Assembly: GCA_034659015.1 (NCBI GenBank)
Contig: JAYEGL010000017.1
Span: 1 to 64,000 of the forward strand
DNA from: Maricaulis sp034659015
GTDB lineage: Bacteria > Pseudomonadota > Alphaproteobacteria > Caulobacterales > Maricaulaceae
Direction of reading: 5' to 3'
Length of the DNA: 64,000 nt
This document shows, piece by piece, positions 11,056 through 19,568 of this stretch; position 1 is the stretch's first letter; each line of letters begins with the position of its first letter. The notes under the pieces are model-generated. The model was not told the DNA's origin and made no database searches. It saw only the letters and a program-made list of their open reading frames with translations. Position numbers and translations under genes: made by a program.

Positions 11056-11581
11056 GAATTTCTTCCGAGATTAGTTGAATCGTATCCTCCCGGCAATCGG
11101 GAACGCCACCGTATCAACCCATACCCCAGCCGTTGCGGTTCGCGCGTGACGGCACCGGTTCCGCCCGCTCTCTCACACAGGGGCCGCCGGTGCGGTCTCT
11201 CCCGATTGCCGGACCTTTGCGAACGCTGACTCTCCCCCATCGCCTCCCCCGGCTCAGGGCCGGGGTCGCCACGTCCCCCGCTTCGCAGGGGAAGCCTTGT
11301 TCAGGGCTCGCCCCGTTTACGGGGGAGCTGTCCGCGTTAGCGGACTGAGGGGGCGCTGCGTCAGCAGCGCTGAACACGGCAACGCGCACAAAACGCCCCG
11401 GCTTATACTTTAAAAAGCAACCCCTTAGCCCCTAACGCACCAAATCCCTCAGTTTCCCCCTCGCCAGACCGCCGATTCCGCGTTAGGTACCCGCTTCAGC
11501 ACCAAAACCGACGCACCTGCACGGCGCCCCGCACCGGGGAGCCGCGACGGGTGCGCGCGCACGAGAAAAAGGCCTTCGCTG
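11056..11581. other. Intergenic region upstream of carB with GC-rich repeats
   Basis: About 525 bp with no supported gene. It holds stretches typical of dispersed alphaproteobacterial intergenic repeats, for example CCCCCGCTTCGCAGGGG (11275-11291) and the hairpin GTCCGC-GTTA-GCGGAC (11329-11344), followed by an AT-rich patch near 11400-11430 (ACTTTAAAAAGC) that could hold the carB promoter. Confidence 0.4.
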
Positions 11582-14500
11582 ATGCCCAAACGCACCGACC
11601 TCGAATCCATCCTGATCATCGGCGCCGGCCCCATCGTCATCGGACAGGCCTGCGAGTTCGACTATTCGGGCGTTCAGGCGGTGAAAGCGCTGAAGTCCGA
11701 GGGCTACCGGGTCATCCTGGTCAACTCGAACCCGGCCACGATCATGACCGATCCGGAACTGGCCGACGCCACCTATATCGAACCGATCACGCCGGACATG
11801 GTCGCCAAGGTGATCGAGAAGGAACGCCCGGACGCGCTGCTGCCGACCATGGGCGGCCAGACCGCGCTGAATTGCGCGCTGGAACTGGACAAGCGCGGCG
11901 TGCTGGACCTGTTCGGCGTGGAGATGATCGGCGCCCGAGCCGACGTGATCGACAAGGCGGAAAACCGCGAACGCTTCCGCACCGCCATGGACGGGATCGG
12001 CCTGGAGAGCCCGCGCTCGCGCACCGTCAACTCGATGGCCGAGGCCGAGGCGGTGATGCAGGAGATCGGCCTGCCGGCCATCATCCGCCCCTCCTTCACC
12101 CTGGGCGGCACGGGCGGCGGCATCGCCTACAATGTCGAGGAATACGAGGAGATCTGCCGCAACGGCCTCTATGCTTCGCCGGTCAACGAGATCCTGGTCG
12201 AGGAAAGCATCGTCGGCTGGAAAGAATTCGAGATGGAGGTCGTCCGCGACAAGGCGGACAATTGCATCATCGTCTGCTCGATCGAGAATATCGATCCGAT
12301 GGGCGTGCACACGGGCGACTCGATCACCGTCGCCCCTGCCCTCACCCTGACCGACAAGGAATACCAGATCATGCGCTCGGCCTCGCTGGCCGTGCTGCGC
12401 GAGATCGGGGTGGAGACCGGCGGCTCGAACGTGCAGTTCGCGGTCAATCCGGAAGACGGCCGCATGGTCGTCATCGAGATGAACCCGCGCGTCTCCCGCT
12501 CCTCGGCCCTGGCGTCGAAGGCCACCGGCTTCCCGATCGCCAAGGTCGCCGCCAAGCTGGCCGTGGGCTATACGCTCGACGAGATCGCCAACGACATTAC
12601 CGACGGCGCGACCCCGGCGAGCTTCGAGCCGACGATCGACTATGTCGTCACCAAGATCCCGCGCTTCGCTTTCGAGAAATATCCCGGCGCCGACAACAAG
12701 CTGACCACCTCGATGAAATCGGTCGGCGAGGCCATGTCGATCGGCCGCACCTTTGCCGAAAGCGTGCAGAAGGCGCTGCGTTCGATGGAGACCGGCCTGT
12801 CCGGTTTCGACGAGGTCGAAATCCCCGGCGTCGAGGAAGCCGCCAATGAGGAAGCCCGCAAGGAAGCCGTGCGCGCAGCCCTTTCCCTGCCCACGCCGGA
12901 CCGGCTGCGCGTCATCGCCCAGGCCTTCCGCGAAGGGCTGAGCGTGGACGAGGTGCAGGCCGTCTCGCTCTACGAGCCCTGGTTCCTGCGCCAGATCGAG
13001 GCCATCGTTCACGCCGAGGAAGACGTTGCCACGCTGGGCCTGCCGGAAACGGCGGAAGGCTTCCGCGACCTCAAGGCGATGGGCTTTTCCGATGCGCGCC
13101 TGGCCCAGCTGGTCAAGCGCGAGGAAACCGATGTGCGCAAGGCGCGCCGCGCCCTCGGCGTGCGCCCGGTCTTCAAGCGCGTCGATACCTGCGCCGCGGA
13201 ATTCTTCGCCGCCACGCCCTACATGTATTCCACCTACGAGACGCCCGCCTTCGGGGCCGAGACCGCCGACTGCGAAAGCAATCCTTCGGATGCGAAGAAA
13301 GCCATTATCCTGGGCGGCGGACCGAACCGGATCGGCCAGGGCATCGAGTTCGATTATTGCTGCTGCCATGCCGCCTTCGCCTTCGAGGAGATGGGCATCG
13401 AGTCGATCATGGTGAACTGCAATCCGGAAACCGTCTCGACCGATTACGACACCGCCGACCGTCTCTATTTCGAGCCGCTGACCGCCGAGGACACGCTGGA
13501 ACTCATCGAGACCGAGCGCGCCAAGGGTGAGCTGCTCGGCGTGGTCGTGCAGTATGGCGGCCAGACCCCGCTCAAACTGGCCGGCGAGCTGGAGGCCGAG
13601 GGCGTGCCGATCCTCGGCACCGCGCCGGACGCGATCGACCTGGCCGAGGACCGCTGGCGCTTCAAGGACCTGCTCGACCGGCTGGGCCTGAAGCAGCCGC
13701 CCAATGCCATTGCTTCGTCCGAAGAGGAGGCGCGCCGCAAGGCCGAGGAGCTGGGCTTTCCGCTGGTGCTGCGCCCCTCCTACGTGCTGGGCGGCCGGGC
13801 GATGGAAATCGTCCGCGAGATCGACAGTTTCGACCGCTATCTGCGCGAGGCCGTCCACGTCTCCGGCAAGTCCCCGCTCCTGCTGGACCGCTATCTCACC
13901 GATGCCGACGAGGTCGATGTCGACGCGATCTGCGACGGCGAGGACGTCTGGGTGGCCGGCGTGATGCAGCATATCGAGGAGGCCGGCGTGCACTCCGGCG
14001 ACAGTGCCTGCTCGCTGCCGCCCTATTCCCTGTCCAAGGAGATGGTCGACGAACTCAAGGCCGAGGCGGTCGCCATGGCCAAGGCGATCGGCGTGAAAGG
14101 CCTGATGAACGTGCAGTTCGCGGTCAAGGGCGGCGAAATCTACGTGCTGGAGGTTAATCCGCGCGCCTCGCGTACCGTGCCCTTCGTGGCCAAGGCGATC
14201 GGCCAGCCCGTCGCCAAGATCGCCGCCAAGGTGATGGCGGGGGCCAAGCTGAAGGATTTCGGACTGAAGGATCCGGCGCCCAAACACATCTCGGTCAAGG
14301 AAGCCGTGATGCCCTGGGCCCGCTTCCCCGGCGTCGACCCGGTGCTGGGCCCGGAGATGCGCTCGACCGGCGAGGTAATGGGCATTGACACCATGTTCGA
14401 GGCCGCCTTTGCCAAGGCCGAGCTGGGCGCCGGCGTGAAGCTGCCGCGCTCCGGCGGAGTCTTCATCTCGCTCAAGGAAGGCGACAAGGCCTCGATGATC

Positions 14501-14842
14501 GAGCCGGCCCGCGTCCTCGTCATGCTCGGCTTCAAGATCCTCGCCACCGGCGGCACCGCCACCGTGTTCGAGGAGGCCGGCGTGCCGGTGACCCGCGTCA
14601 ACAAGGTGTTCGAGGGCCGGCCGCACATCGTCGACCTCATGAAGAATGGCGAGGTGCAGCTCATCTTCAACACGACCGAGGGCCGGCAATCCCATCTGGA
14701 CAGCTATTCCATCCGCCGTACGGCGCTGGACATGAAGATACCGTGCTACACGACCGCCTCGGCGGCGCGGGCCGCGATTCTGTCCTTGCGCCGTATTGAT
14801 GACGGAGCGCTTGAACCGATGGCCCTGCAGACCTACTCTTGA
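11582..14842 (+). CDS. carB: Carbamoyl-phosphate synthase large subunit
   Basis: A 1086-residue CarB. Two homologous ATP-grasp halves (carboxy phosphate, about 1-400; carbamoyl phosphate, about 550-940) are separated by the oligomerisation domain and followed by the MGS-like allosteric domain (about 945-1075). Visible hallmarks are GAGPIVIGQACEFDYSG in the first half and GGGPNRIGQGIEFDYCC in the second. It uses ammonia from CarA with bicarbonate and two ATP. greA follows by 54 bp and is probably co-transcribed. Confidence 0.98.
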   Translation: MPKRTDLESILIIGAGPIVIGQACEFDYSGVQAVKALKSEGYRVILVNSNPATIMTDPELADATYIEPITPDMVAKVIEKERPDALLPTMGGQTALNCALELDKRGVLDLFGVEMIGARADVIDKAENRERFRTAMDGIGLESPRSRTVNSMAEAEAVMQEIGLPAIIRPSFTLGGTGGGIAYNVEEYEEICRNGLYASPVNEILVEESIVGWKEFEMEVVRDKADNCIIVCSIENIDPMGVHTGDSITVAPALTLTDKEYQIMRSASLAVLREIGVETGGSNVQFAVNPEDGRMVVIEMNPRVSRSSALASKATGFPIAKVAAKLAVGYTLDEIANDITDGATPASFEPTIDYVVTKIPRFAFEKYPGADNKLTTSMKSVGEAMSIGRTFAESVQKALRSMETGLSGFDEVEIPGVEEAANEEARKEAVRAALSLPTPDRLRVIAQAFREGLSVDEVQAVSLYEPWFLRQIEAIVHAEEDVATLGLPETAEGFRDLKAMGFSDARLAQLVKREETDVRKARRALGVRPVFKRVDTCAAEFFAATPYMYSTYETPAFGAETADCESNPSDAKKAIILGGGPNRIGQGIEFDYCCCHAAFAFEEMGIESIMVNCNPETVSTDYDTADRLYFEPLTAEDTLELIETERAKGELLGVVVQYGGQTPLKLAGELEAEGVPILGTAPDAIDLAEDRWRFKDLLDRLGLKQPPNAIASSEEEARRKAEELGFPLVLRPSYVLGGRAMEIVREIDSFDRYLREAVHVSGKSPLLLDRYLTDADEVDVDAICDGEDVWVAGVMQHIEEAGVHSGDSACSLPPYSLSKEMVDELKAEAVAMAKAIGVKGLMNVQFAVKGGEIYVLEVNPRASRTVPFVAKAIGQPVAKIAAKVMAGAKLKDFGLKDPAPKHISVKEAVMPWARFPGVDPVLGPEMRSTGEVMGIDTMFEAAFAKAELGAGVKLPRSGGVFISLKEGDKASMIEPARVLVMLGFKILATGGTATVFEEAGVPVTRVNKVFEGRPHIVDLMKNGEVQLIFNTTEGRQSHLDSYSIRRTALDMKIPCYTTASAARAAILSLRRIDDGALEPMALQTYS

Positions 14843-14896
14843 TGGTCAACTTCGCGGAGGCTAGCCTGTCTCCCATTCCCGAAGATAAGTGGTCGT

Positions 14897-15373
14897 ATGA
14901 ACAAGATCCCGATGACCGTCGCCGGGCACAAAGCCCTCGACGAAGAGCTTAAACACCTGAAATCCGTGGAACGCCCGGCAGTGATCGCGGCGATCGCGGA
15001 GGCGCGCGAGCATGGCGATTTGTCCGAGAATGCGGAGTATCACGCCGCCAAGGAACGCCAGGGCTATATCGAGGGGCGTGTCCAGGAACTCGAGGACAAG
15101 CTGGCCCGGGCCCAGGTGATCGACACGTCGAAAATGTCGGGCGATCAGGTCAAGTTCGGCGCCACTGTCACGGTGCTGGACGAGGACACCGAGGAAGAGG
15201 CGACCTACCAGATCGTCGGCGACGACGAATCCGACGTGAAGGCCGGCAAGATCTCCATCTCCTCGCCGATCTCCCGCGCGATGATCAACAAGGAAGTCGG
15301 CGACGTCATCGAGGTGAATGCGCCGGGCGGGCTGAAAAGCTACGAAATCCTGGAAGTGAACTGGGGCGCATAG
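14897..15373 (+). CDS. greA: Transcription elongation factor GreA
   Basis: A 158-residue GreA that rescues backtracked RNA polymerase by stimulating transcript cleavage. The N-terminal coiled coil carries the acidic tip in REHGDLSENAEYHAAKE, and the C-terminal FKBP-like domain (about 85-158) contacts the polymerase. Length is standard. It follows carB by 54 bp and is followed by a strong terminator. Confidence 0.97.
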   Translation: MNKIPMTVAGHKALDEELKHLKSVERPAVIAAIAEAREHGDLSENAEYHAAKERQGYIEGRVQELEDKLARAQVIDTSKMSGDQVKFGATVTVLDEDTEEEATYQIVGDDESDVKAGKISISSPISRAMINKEVGDVIEVNAPGGLKSYEILEVNWGA

Positions 15374-15401
15374 CCATTTTAGTTCGCTTGTGAACAAATT
15401 G

Positions 15402-15434
15402 AGCCGGCACCCCATCGGGGCGCCGGCTTTTTGT
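15402..15434 (+). terminator. Rho-independent terminator after greA
   Basis: GCCGGC-A-CCCC pairs with GGGG-C-GCCGGC across an ATC loop with one internal mismatch, followed by TTTTT. It lies 28 bp past the greA stop codon. Confidence 0.85.
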
Positions 15435-15470
15435 TGTGCGGTTTCCGGCGGCGCCGGAGGAACCGGTCTG

Positions 15471-17531
15471 TCAGAGCCCCGGCAGGTAGCCGGCCGGATC
15501 GACCCGTTCGCCATTGTGGCGCAACTCGACATGGACGTGCGGGCCGGTCGAGCGGCCGGTCGAGCCGACCCGCCCGATCTGCTGGCCGGGCGTGACGCGA
15601 TCACCCGGGCTCACATCGAAGCCTTCCATGTGCGCATAGACGGTCTGCCAGCCATTGCCGTGATCGATCGCCACGGTGTTGCCCCAGGCCGCCTCGCCGT
15701 TGAACCCGGCCGCGGCATGGACCACGACACCGGCCCCCGGCGCCACGATGGGCGTACCGCGTTCGGCCGCGATATCGGTGCCATGGTGAAAGACGGGCGC
15801 ACCGGCGGGCCGGGCGGGACGATTGCCGTAGCGGCTGGTCACACGCCCGTGGGCAACACGATGGGTGAGCGCCGGTGCAGGGGCCGTCACCGGGCGCGGC
15901 TCGGCCTGGGCGGCGGGTTCGGCGGCCGGAGCAACCGGCGCCGGGCGCCGGATGGCCTTGGGCGCATCGGGTGCTGCCGGGGGCTCGTAGTTTTCCTCGA
16001 GAGCGGTTAGCTCGGCCTGCATGCCAAGCTCCTGGTAGTAGTAGAGCAACAGGTTGAAATTGTTCTCGGCGGGGCGTGTCTCGTAGACCGTGCGGGCATA
16101 GCCCAGCCCGTCGTCGAACCGGCCGGCCTGGGCATAGGCCTGGGCCAGTATCCGCATCATGCGCTGATCCGGCTCCTCCCCTGCCAGCACGGATTCCAGC
16201 TCGGCCAGGCCGGCCTCGTAGCGCTCCGTTGCGATCAGCAGCTGGCCGATATTGGTGCGCAGATTATCCGTTTCTTCCGCGGTCATCGCCCCGGTCGCGA
16301 TCGCCGCCCGCCAGTCGGCAATGGCGTCCTCGATCCGGTCGAGCTCGTAATAGGCCCGGCCCCGCAGCTGCAGCGCGATCGCCCGGTCATAGGCCGAACT
16401 CTCTGCACGCTCGATGACCGGAGTGAGCCGGTCGATGGATGCCTGCCAGTCATCGTTGTTCTGAGCGTCCTGGGCGGACAGCGTGGCCTCACCCGCCTCC
16501 GGCGTCATCGTCCGGGTCTCGGACACTGACGGGACCTGTTCGCTCACGATGCGGCGCTCGGTCATCAGCGCCTGGGCGCCGGCGACCGGCAATGCGGCGG
16601 CAAGCACGGTCGCGGCCAGCAGGCCGGCGCGGCCCTTGCGGGCGGCGGACGAGGACATAATGGCTTTGATACGCATTTCGCGGTGTCTCCTGTCATGGGG
16701 TCCGAAAGCGGAGGCGGCGGGGGCCGCGATCCGCAGGGTCTCGATCAGCGCAGACGCGTAGGCCTTGCGCCGTGCGCCCCCCAGCGCCTCCAGCGTGTCG
16801 CGGTCGCAGGCCATTTCCCGCGCCGCGTTGAGTTCGGTCTCGATCCAGAGCAGCGGGACGTTGAACCAGAACAGGCTGATCAGCGCGGCCCCGACGAGAC
16901 GGTCGCGCTCGTCTCCGCGCCGCAGATGCGTAAGCTCGTGCGCCAGTGCGAAGCGGAGCGCGTCGGGACGCGAAAACAGCGCGTCAGGGACCAGGACCAC
17001 GCCGCGCCAGCCTGTCAGGACCGGCGAGGCCGTGTCCGGCCCGATCCGCAATTCCGGTGCACGCACGCCGATCCGTTCGGCCAGTGTCTCGAGCGCTCGC
17101 CGTTCGTCCCGGCCTGCCATCCGGCTGGCGGCCATCATCCGGCGGCGCGCCAGATGCCGGGCAAAGGCCAATGCAAGACTGACGGCCAATCCGGTCAGGT
17201 AGAGCGCGAGCAGCAGGGACGGCAGGGACGGCAGGGCCGTCGCCCAGCCCGCCGGCGCCTGAGCCGCGGCGAGCGGAAGCGGCCCGTGGGCGGTGCCGGA
17301 CACTGGCTCGAAAGAGAGCGCACCCTCCATCGCCGGGATCCGCTGCGGCACGGCATAAATGACAAGCGCGAGCGGCAGGGGCAGCAGCGCCGCCAGGCGC
17401 GCCGCCCGCCAGAGCGGAAGATCGGTGTCCGGCAATCCACGGCGCATGAACCGGGCCAGCCCCCAGGCGAGACCGCCGGCGACCGCGGACAGTCCGGCCG
17501 CTACAAGCAGGGCATTCAGCAGTTCACTCAT
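15471..17531 (-). CDS. M56 (BlaR1-like) metallopeptidase fused to TPR and M23 peptidase domains
   Basis: A 686-residue membrane protein. Hydrophobic N-terminal segments (about 5-28, 42-60, 103-122) lead to an M56 peptidase domain with H198-E-L-T-H202, then a membrane segment (about 303-321), TPR-like helices (about 355-505), a Pro/Ala-rich linker, and an M23 LytM domain (about 560-686) with HHGTD (582-586) and HVHVE (665-669). It lacks the penicillin-binding sensor domain of BlaR1. The likely role is to couple a periplasmic cell-wall hydrolase module to cytoplasmic proteolysis of its repressor. It overlaps the blaI-like gene by ATGA, as in bla operons. All zinc ligands look intact. Confidence 0.9.
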   Translation of the reverse strand: MSELLNALLVAAGLSAVAGGLAWGLARFMRRGLPDTDLPLWRAARLAALLPLPLALVIYAVPQRIPAMEGALSFEPVSGTAHGPLPLAAAQAPAGWATALPSLPSLLLALYLTGLAVSLALAFARHLARRRMMAASRMAGRDERRALETLAERIGVRAPELRIGPDTASPVLTGWRGVVLVPDALFSRPDALRFALAHELTHLRRGDERDRLVGAALISLFWFNVPLLWIETELNAAREMACDRDTLEALGGARRKAYASALIETLRIAAPAASAFGPHDRRHREMRIKAIMSSSAARKGRAGLLAATVLAAALPVAGAQALMTERRIVSEQVPSVSETRTMTPEAGEATLSAQDAQNNDDWQASIDRLTPVIERAESSAYDRAIALQLRGRAYYELDRIEDAIADWRAAIATGAMTAEETDNLRTNIGQLLIATERYEAGLAELESVLAGEEPDQRMMRILAQAYAQAGRFDDGLGYARTVYETRPAENNFNLLLYYYQELGMQAELTALEENYEPPAAPDAPKAIRRPAPVAPAAEPAAQAEPRPVTAPAPALTHRVAHGRVTSRYGNRPARPAGAPVFHHGTDIAAERGTPIVAPGAGVVVHAAAGFNGEAAWGNTVAIDHGNGWQTVYAHMEGFDVSPGDRVTPGQQIGRVGSTGRSTGPHVHVELRHNGERVDPAGYLPGL

Positions 17532-17923
17532 TGCTCTGCCTCCCCCTCACCAGCCTCGCCGGACTGTTCGAGCAGGCGGGTCAGCGCTTCGGCCTCGTCC
17601 TCGCTGAACAGGCGGCTCGAGGCGAACGCCGTGCCGGGCAGCGGCCCGTCCATGTCGAGTACATTGGCCGCGAAATCGCGGATCATGCGCCCCATCAGCG
17701 AGACCTTCTCGACCTTCGCGGAAAAGACGGACAGGCCATGCACATCCTTGCGGGCAATCAGCCCCTTATCGGTCATCCGGGTGAGCAGGGTGCGCGTGGT
17801 GGAATAGGACCAGCCTGTATCTTCGGCGATCGCGGCCTGGACCTCGCGGGCACTCTGCGCACCGGCTTTCCAGAGGTGTTTGAGAACGGCGAGTTCGGCC
17901 TGGGAGGGCGGTGAGGCAGACAT
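17528..17923 (-). CDS. BlaI/MecI-family transcriptional repressor
   Basis: A 131-residue winged-helix repressor. The N-terminal segment (SQAELAVLKHLWKAGAQSAR, then WSYSTTRTLLTRMTDKGLI) is the DNA-binding domain, and the C-terminal half dimerises and is the usual site of proteolytic inactivation. GGAGA lies 5 bp before the ATG. It is translationally coupled to the M56 fusion gene, so the pair forms a signal-proteolysis-derepression circuit like BlaR1/BlaI. What it controls beyond its own operon is unknown. Confidence 0.92.
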   Translation of the reverse strand: MSASPPSQAELAVLKHLWKAGAQSAREVQAAIAEDTGWSYSTTRTLLTRMTDKGLIARKDVHGLSVFSAKVEKVSLMGRMIRDFAANVLDMDGPLPGTAFASSRLFSEDEAEALTRLLEQSGEAGEGEAEQ

Positions 17924-17938
17924 GCGGTCTCCGTCATA

Positions 17939-17960
17939 GATGCGCTACATTCGTCGCATC
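17939..17960. promoter_or_regulatory. Possible BlaI-type operator
   Basis: An inverted repeat, GATGCG-N10-CGCATC, encloses CTACATTCGT and lies 16-37 bp upstream of the BlaI-like start codon. It is followed by TGTTACACACGTCACA (17963-17978). BlaI-family sites usually contain TACA/TGTA cores. Assignment rests on position and symmetry. Confidence 0.35.
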
Positions 17961-18037
17961 ATGTTACACACGTCACATCCACGGTCAAGCGGGCTCCGGC
18001 CTTGACGCAGAAAGCGCCGCGCCGTCTAAGTCCGTGC

Positions 18038-18982
18038 ATGTCGGAAGCGTCTCAATCCTTGCCGGAATTCACGATCTGGATTGTCTCGGACGGGCGCCGG
18101 GGGATCGAGAACCAGGCGCTCGGCCTTGCCGAAGCCGTGACCCGCGCGCTCGGCGTCCAGACGCGCATCGAGCGGGCGACGGTGCGCAAGGACGGCTTCG
18201 TCACCCTGCCCGCCGCCTCGCATCCCGATCTGTGGATCGGCTGCGGCCGGGCGGCCGTGAAAGTCGCCCGCAAGCATCGCCGCATCTTCTCCGACACGTT
18301 TTTCGTCTATGTGCAGGATCCGCGCAGCCGCTACGACACGTTCGACCTGATCGTCGCGCCGGAACACGACCGGCTGGCACGCGGCAATGTGCTGACCATG
18401 ACCGGCTCTCCCAACCGGATCACCCGGGCACAGCTGGACGCGGCGCGCACGCAGTTCGCCACGCGGATCGACACCCTGCCCTCGCCGCGCGCCGCGGTGC
18501 TTGTCGGCGGCGCCTCCAAACGCTTCCGCATCACGCCGGAGATCGGCGACTATCTGGAACGCCGGATTGCCGGCCTTGTCGAGCGCGGGCTGGGGGTGAT
18601 GGTGACGGTCTCGCGCCGCACGCCGGAGGCTGTGCGACAGGCGCTTGCGGCCCGCTTCGCAGAGGATCCCCGCGTCTGGTTCTTCGACGGGGAGGGCGAG
18701 AACCCGTATTTCGCCTTTCTCGCCTCCGCCGACTGGATTTTCGTGACCGAGGAATCGACCAACATGATCCTCGAAGCCGCGGCGACCGGCCGGCCGGTCT
18801 ATCTGCTCGCCATGGCCGGCAAGCCGGGCAAATTCTCCCGCCTGCACGCCGCCCTTGAGGCACGCGGACATATCCGTCCCTTCCTCGGCGAGCTCGATAC
18901 CTGGACCAGCCCGCCGCTGGCGGAAACCGATCGCATCGCCCGGGCGCTGATCGAACGCTGGCGGCCGGAACCCGTAAAATGA
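18038..18982 (+). CDS. ELM1/DUF1022-family protein
   Basis: A 314-residue protein of the family annotated as mitochondrial fission ELM1 (DUF1022), widespread in alphaproteobacteria. The opening IWIVSDGRRGIENQALGLAEA and the later FVTEESTNMILEAAATGRPV resemble a GT-B glycosyltransferase-like fold, with the second motif near a nucleotide-sugar site. The enzymatic role is not established. Start ATG 18038 is preferred over an upstream TTG. Its stop overlaps the next gene by ATGA, implying a two-gene unit. Confidence 0.85.
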   Translation: MSEASQSLPEFTIWIVSDGRRGIENQALGLAEAVTRALGVQTRIERATVRKDGFVTLPAASHPDLWIGCGRAAVKVARKHRRIFSDTFFVYVQDPRSRYDTFDLIVAPEHDRLARGNVLTMTGSPNRITRAQLDAARTQFATRIDTLPSPRAAVLVGGASKRFRITPEIGDYLERRIAGLVERGLGVMVTVSRRTPEAVRQALAARFAEDPRVWFFDGEGENPYFAFLASADWIFVTEESTNMILEAAATGRPVYLLAMAGKPGKFSRLHAALEARGHIRPFLGELDTWTSPPLAETDRIARALIERWRPEPVK

Positions 18983-19440
18983 GGTTGCCCTTCATGTCTT
19001 CCCGACACACCGATCCCGTGGTCTGCCGTCACGGGCGCATTGCCCTGGCGAGCCAGCCCTCCGAAACCGACCTGGATCGCTGGGCCGGCGAGGGTGTCGG
19101 TCTCGTCGTCAATTCCCGCACGCCCGAGGAAACGGCAGGCCTGCCCTTCGACATGGCCGAAGCCGCGGCCGCGCGCGGCATGCAGTATGCCGAACTGCCG
19201 ATCGGCGGTCCCTGGGGAGCGTCACCCGAGCTGACCGTGCGCCTGGGGGCGCTGCTGGAATCGGATACCGAGCGCAAGGTGGTGCTGCATTGCCGCAGCG
19301 GAACGCGCTCCGCCCATCTCTACGCCGCCTGGCTGATCGCCTCGGGCGAAGCCCCGGATGACCCGTTCGACACGATGGGCTGGCCCGGCGCCCGGGACAT
19401 GGCCATGGTCCGGGCCCTCCTGCCCGCTCATGCTTCATGA
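18979..19440 (+). CDS. DUF442/TIGR01244-like rhodanese/phosphatase-fold protein
   Basis: A 153-residue single-domain protein with the active-site loop VLHCRSGTRSAHLYAAWL, the CRSGTR loop of the DUF442 family (beta-lactamase-hydrolase-like phosphatase or sulfur transferase). The Cys-x4-Arg loop differs from the Cys-x5-Arg of classical tyrosine phosphatases, so sulfur transfer or phosphatase activity cannot be told apart from sequence. It is coupled by a 4-bp overlap to the ELM1-like gene. Confidence 0.8.
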   Translation: MRLPFMSSRHTDPVVCRHGRIALASQPSETDLDRWAGEGVGLVVNSRTPEETAGLPFDMAEAAAARGMQYAELPIGGPWGASPELTVRLGALLESDTERKVVLHCRSGTRSAHLYAAWLIASGEAPDDPFDTMGWPGARDMAMVRALLPAHAS

Positions 19441-19478
19441 CAGCTGCGCAGCAGCAGGGGCGTGCACGCGGCGCCGGA

Positions 19479-19494
19479 TTCCCTATATAGGGAA
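19479..19494. promoter_or_regulatory. 16-bp perfect palindrome upstream of trxB
   Basis: TTCCCTATATAGGGAA is self-complementary over its full length and lies 75-90 bp before the trxB start codon. The central TATATA could also be a -10 box. It may be an operator for trxB; the regulator is unknown. Confidence 0.4.
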
Positions 19495-19568
19495 CCCACC
19501 GAATCCCGAGACGAATACACGATGAAACGGGGCGCTGGCCCGCCCGCACGAACGATCCGAGGTTTTCC

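Noticed and set aside
11483..14695. 1070-residue minus-strand frame opposite carB
   Set aside because: Shadow frame: His/Asp/Gly/Arg-rich, no recognisable domain, and it covers the carB coding sequence exactly.
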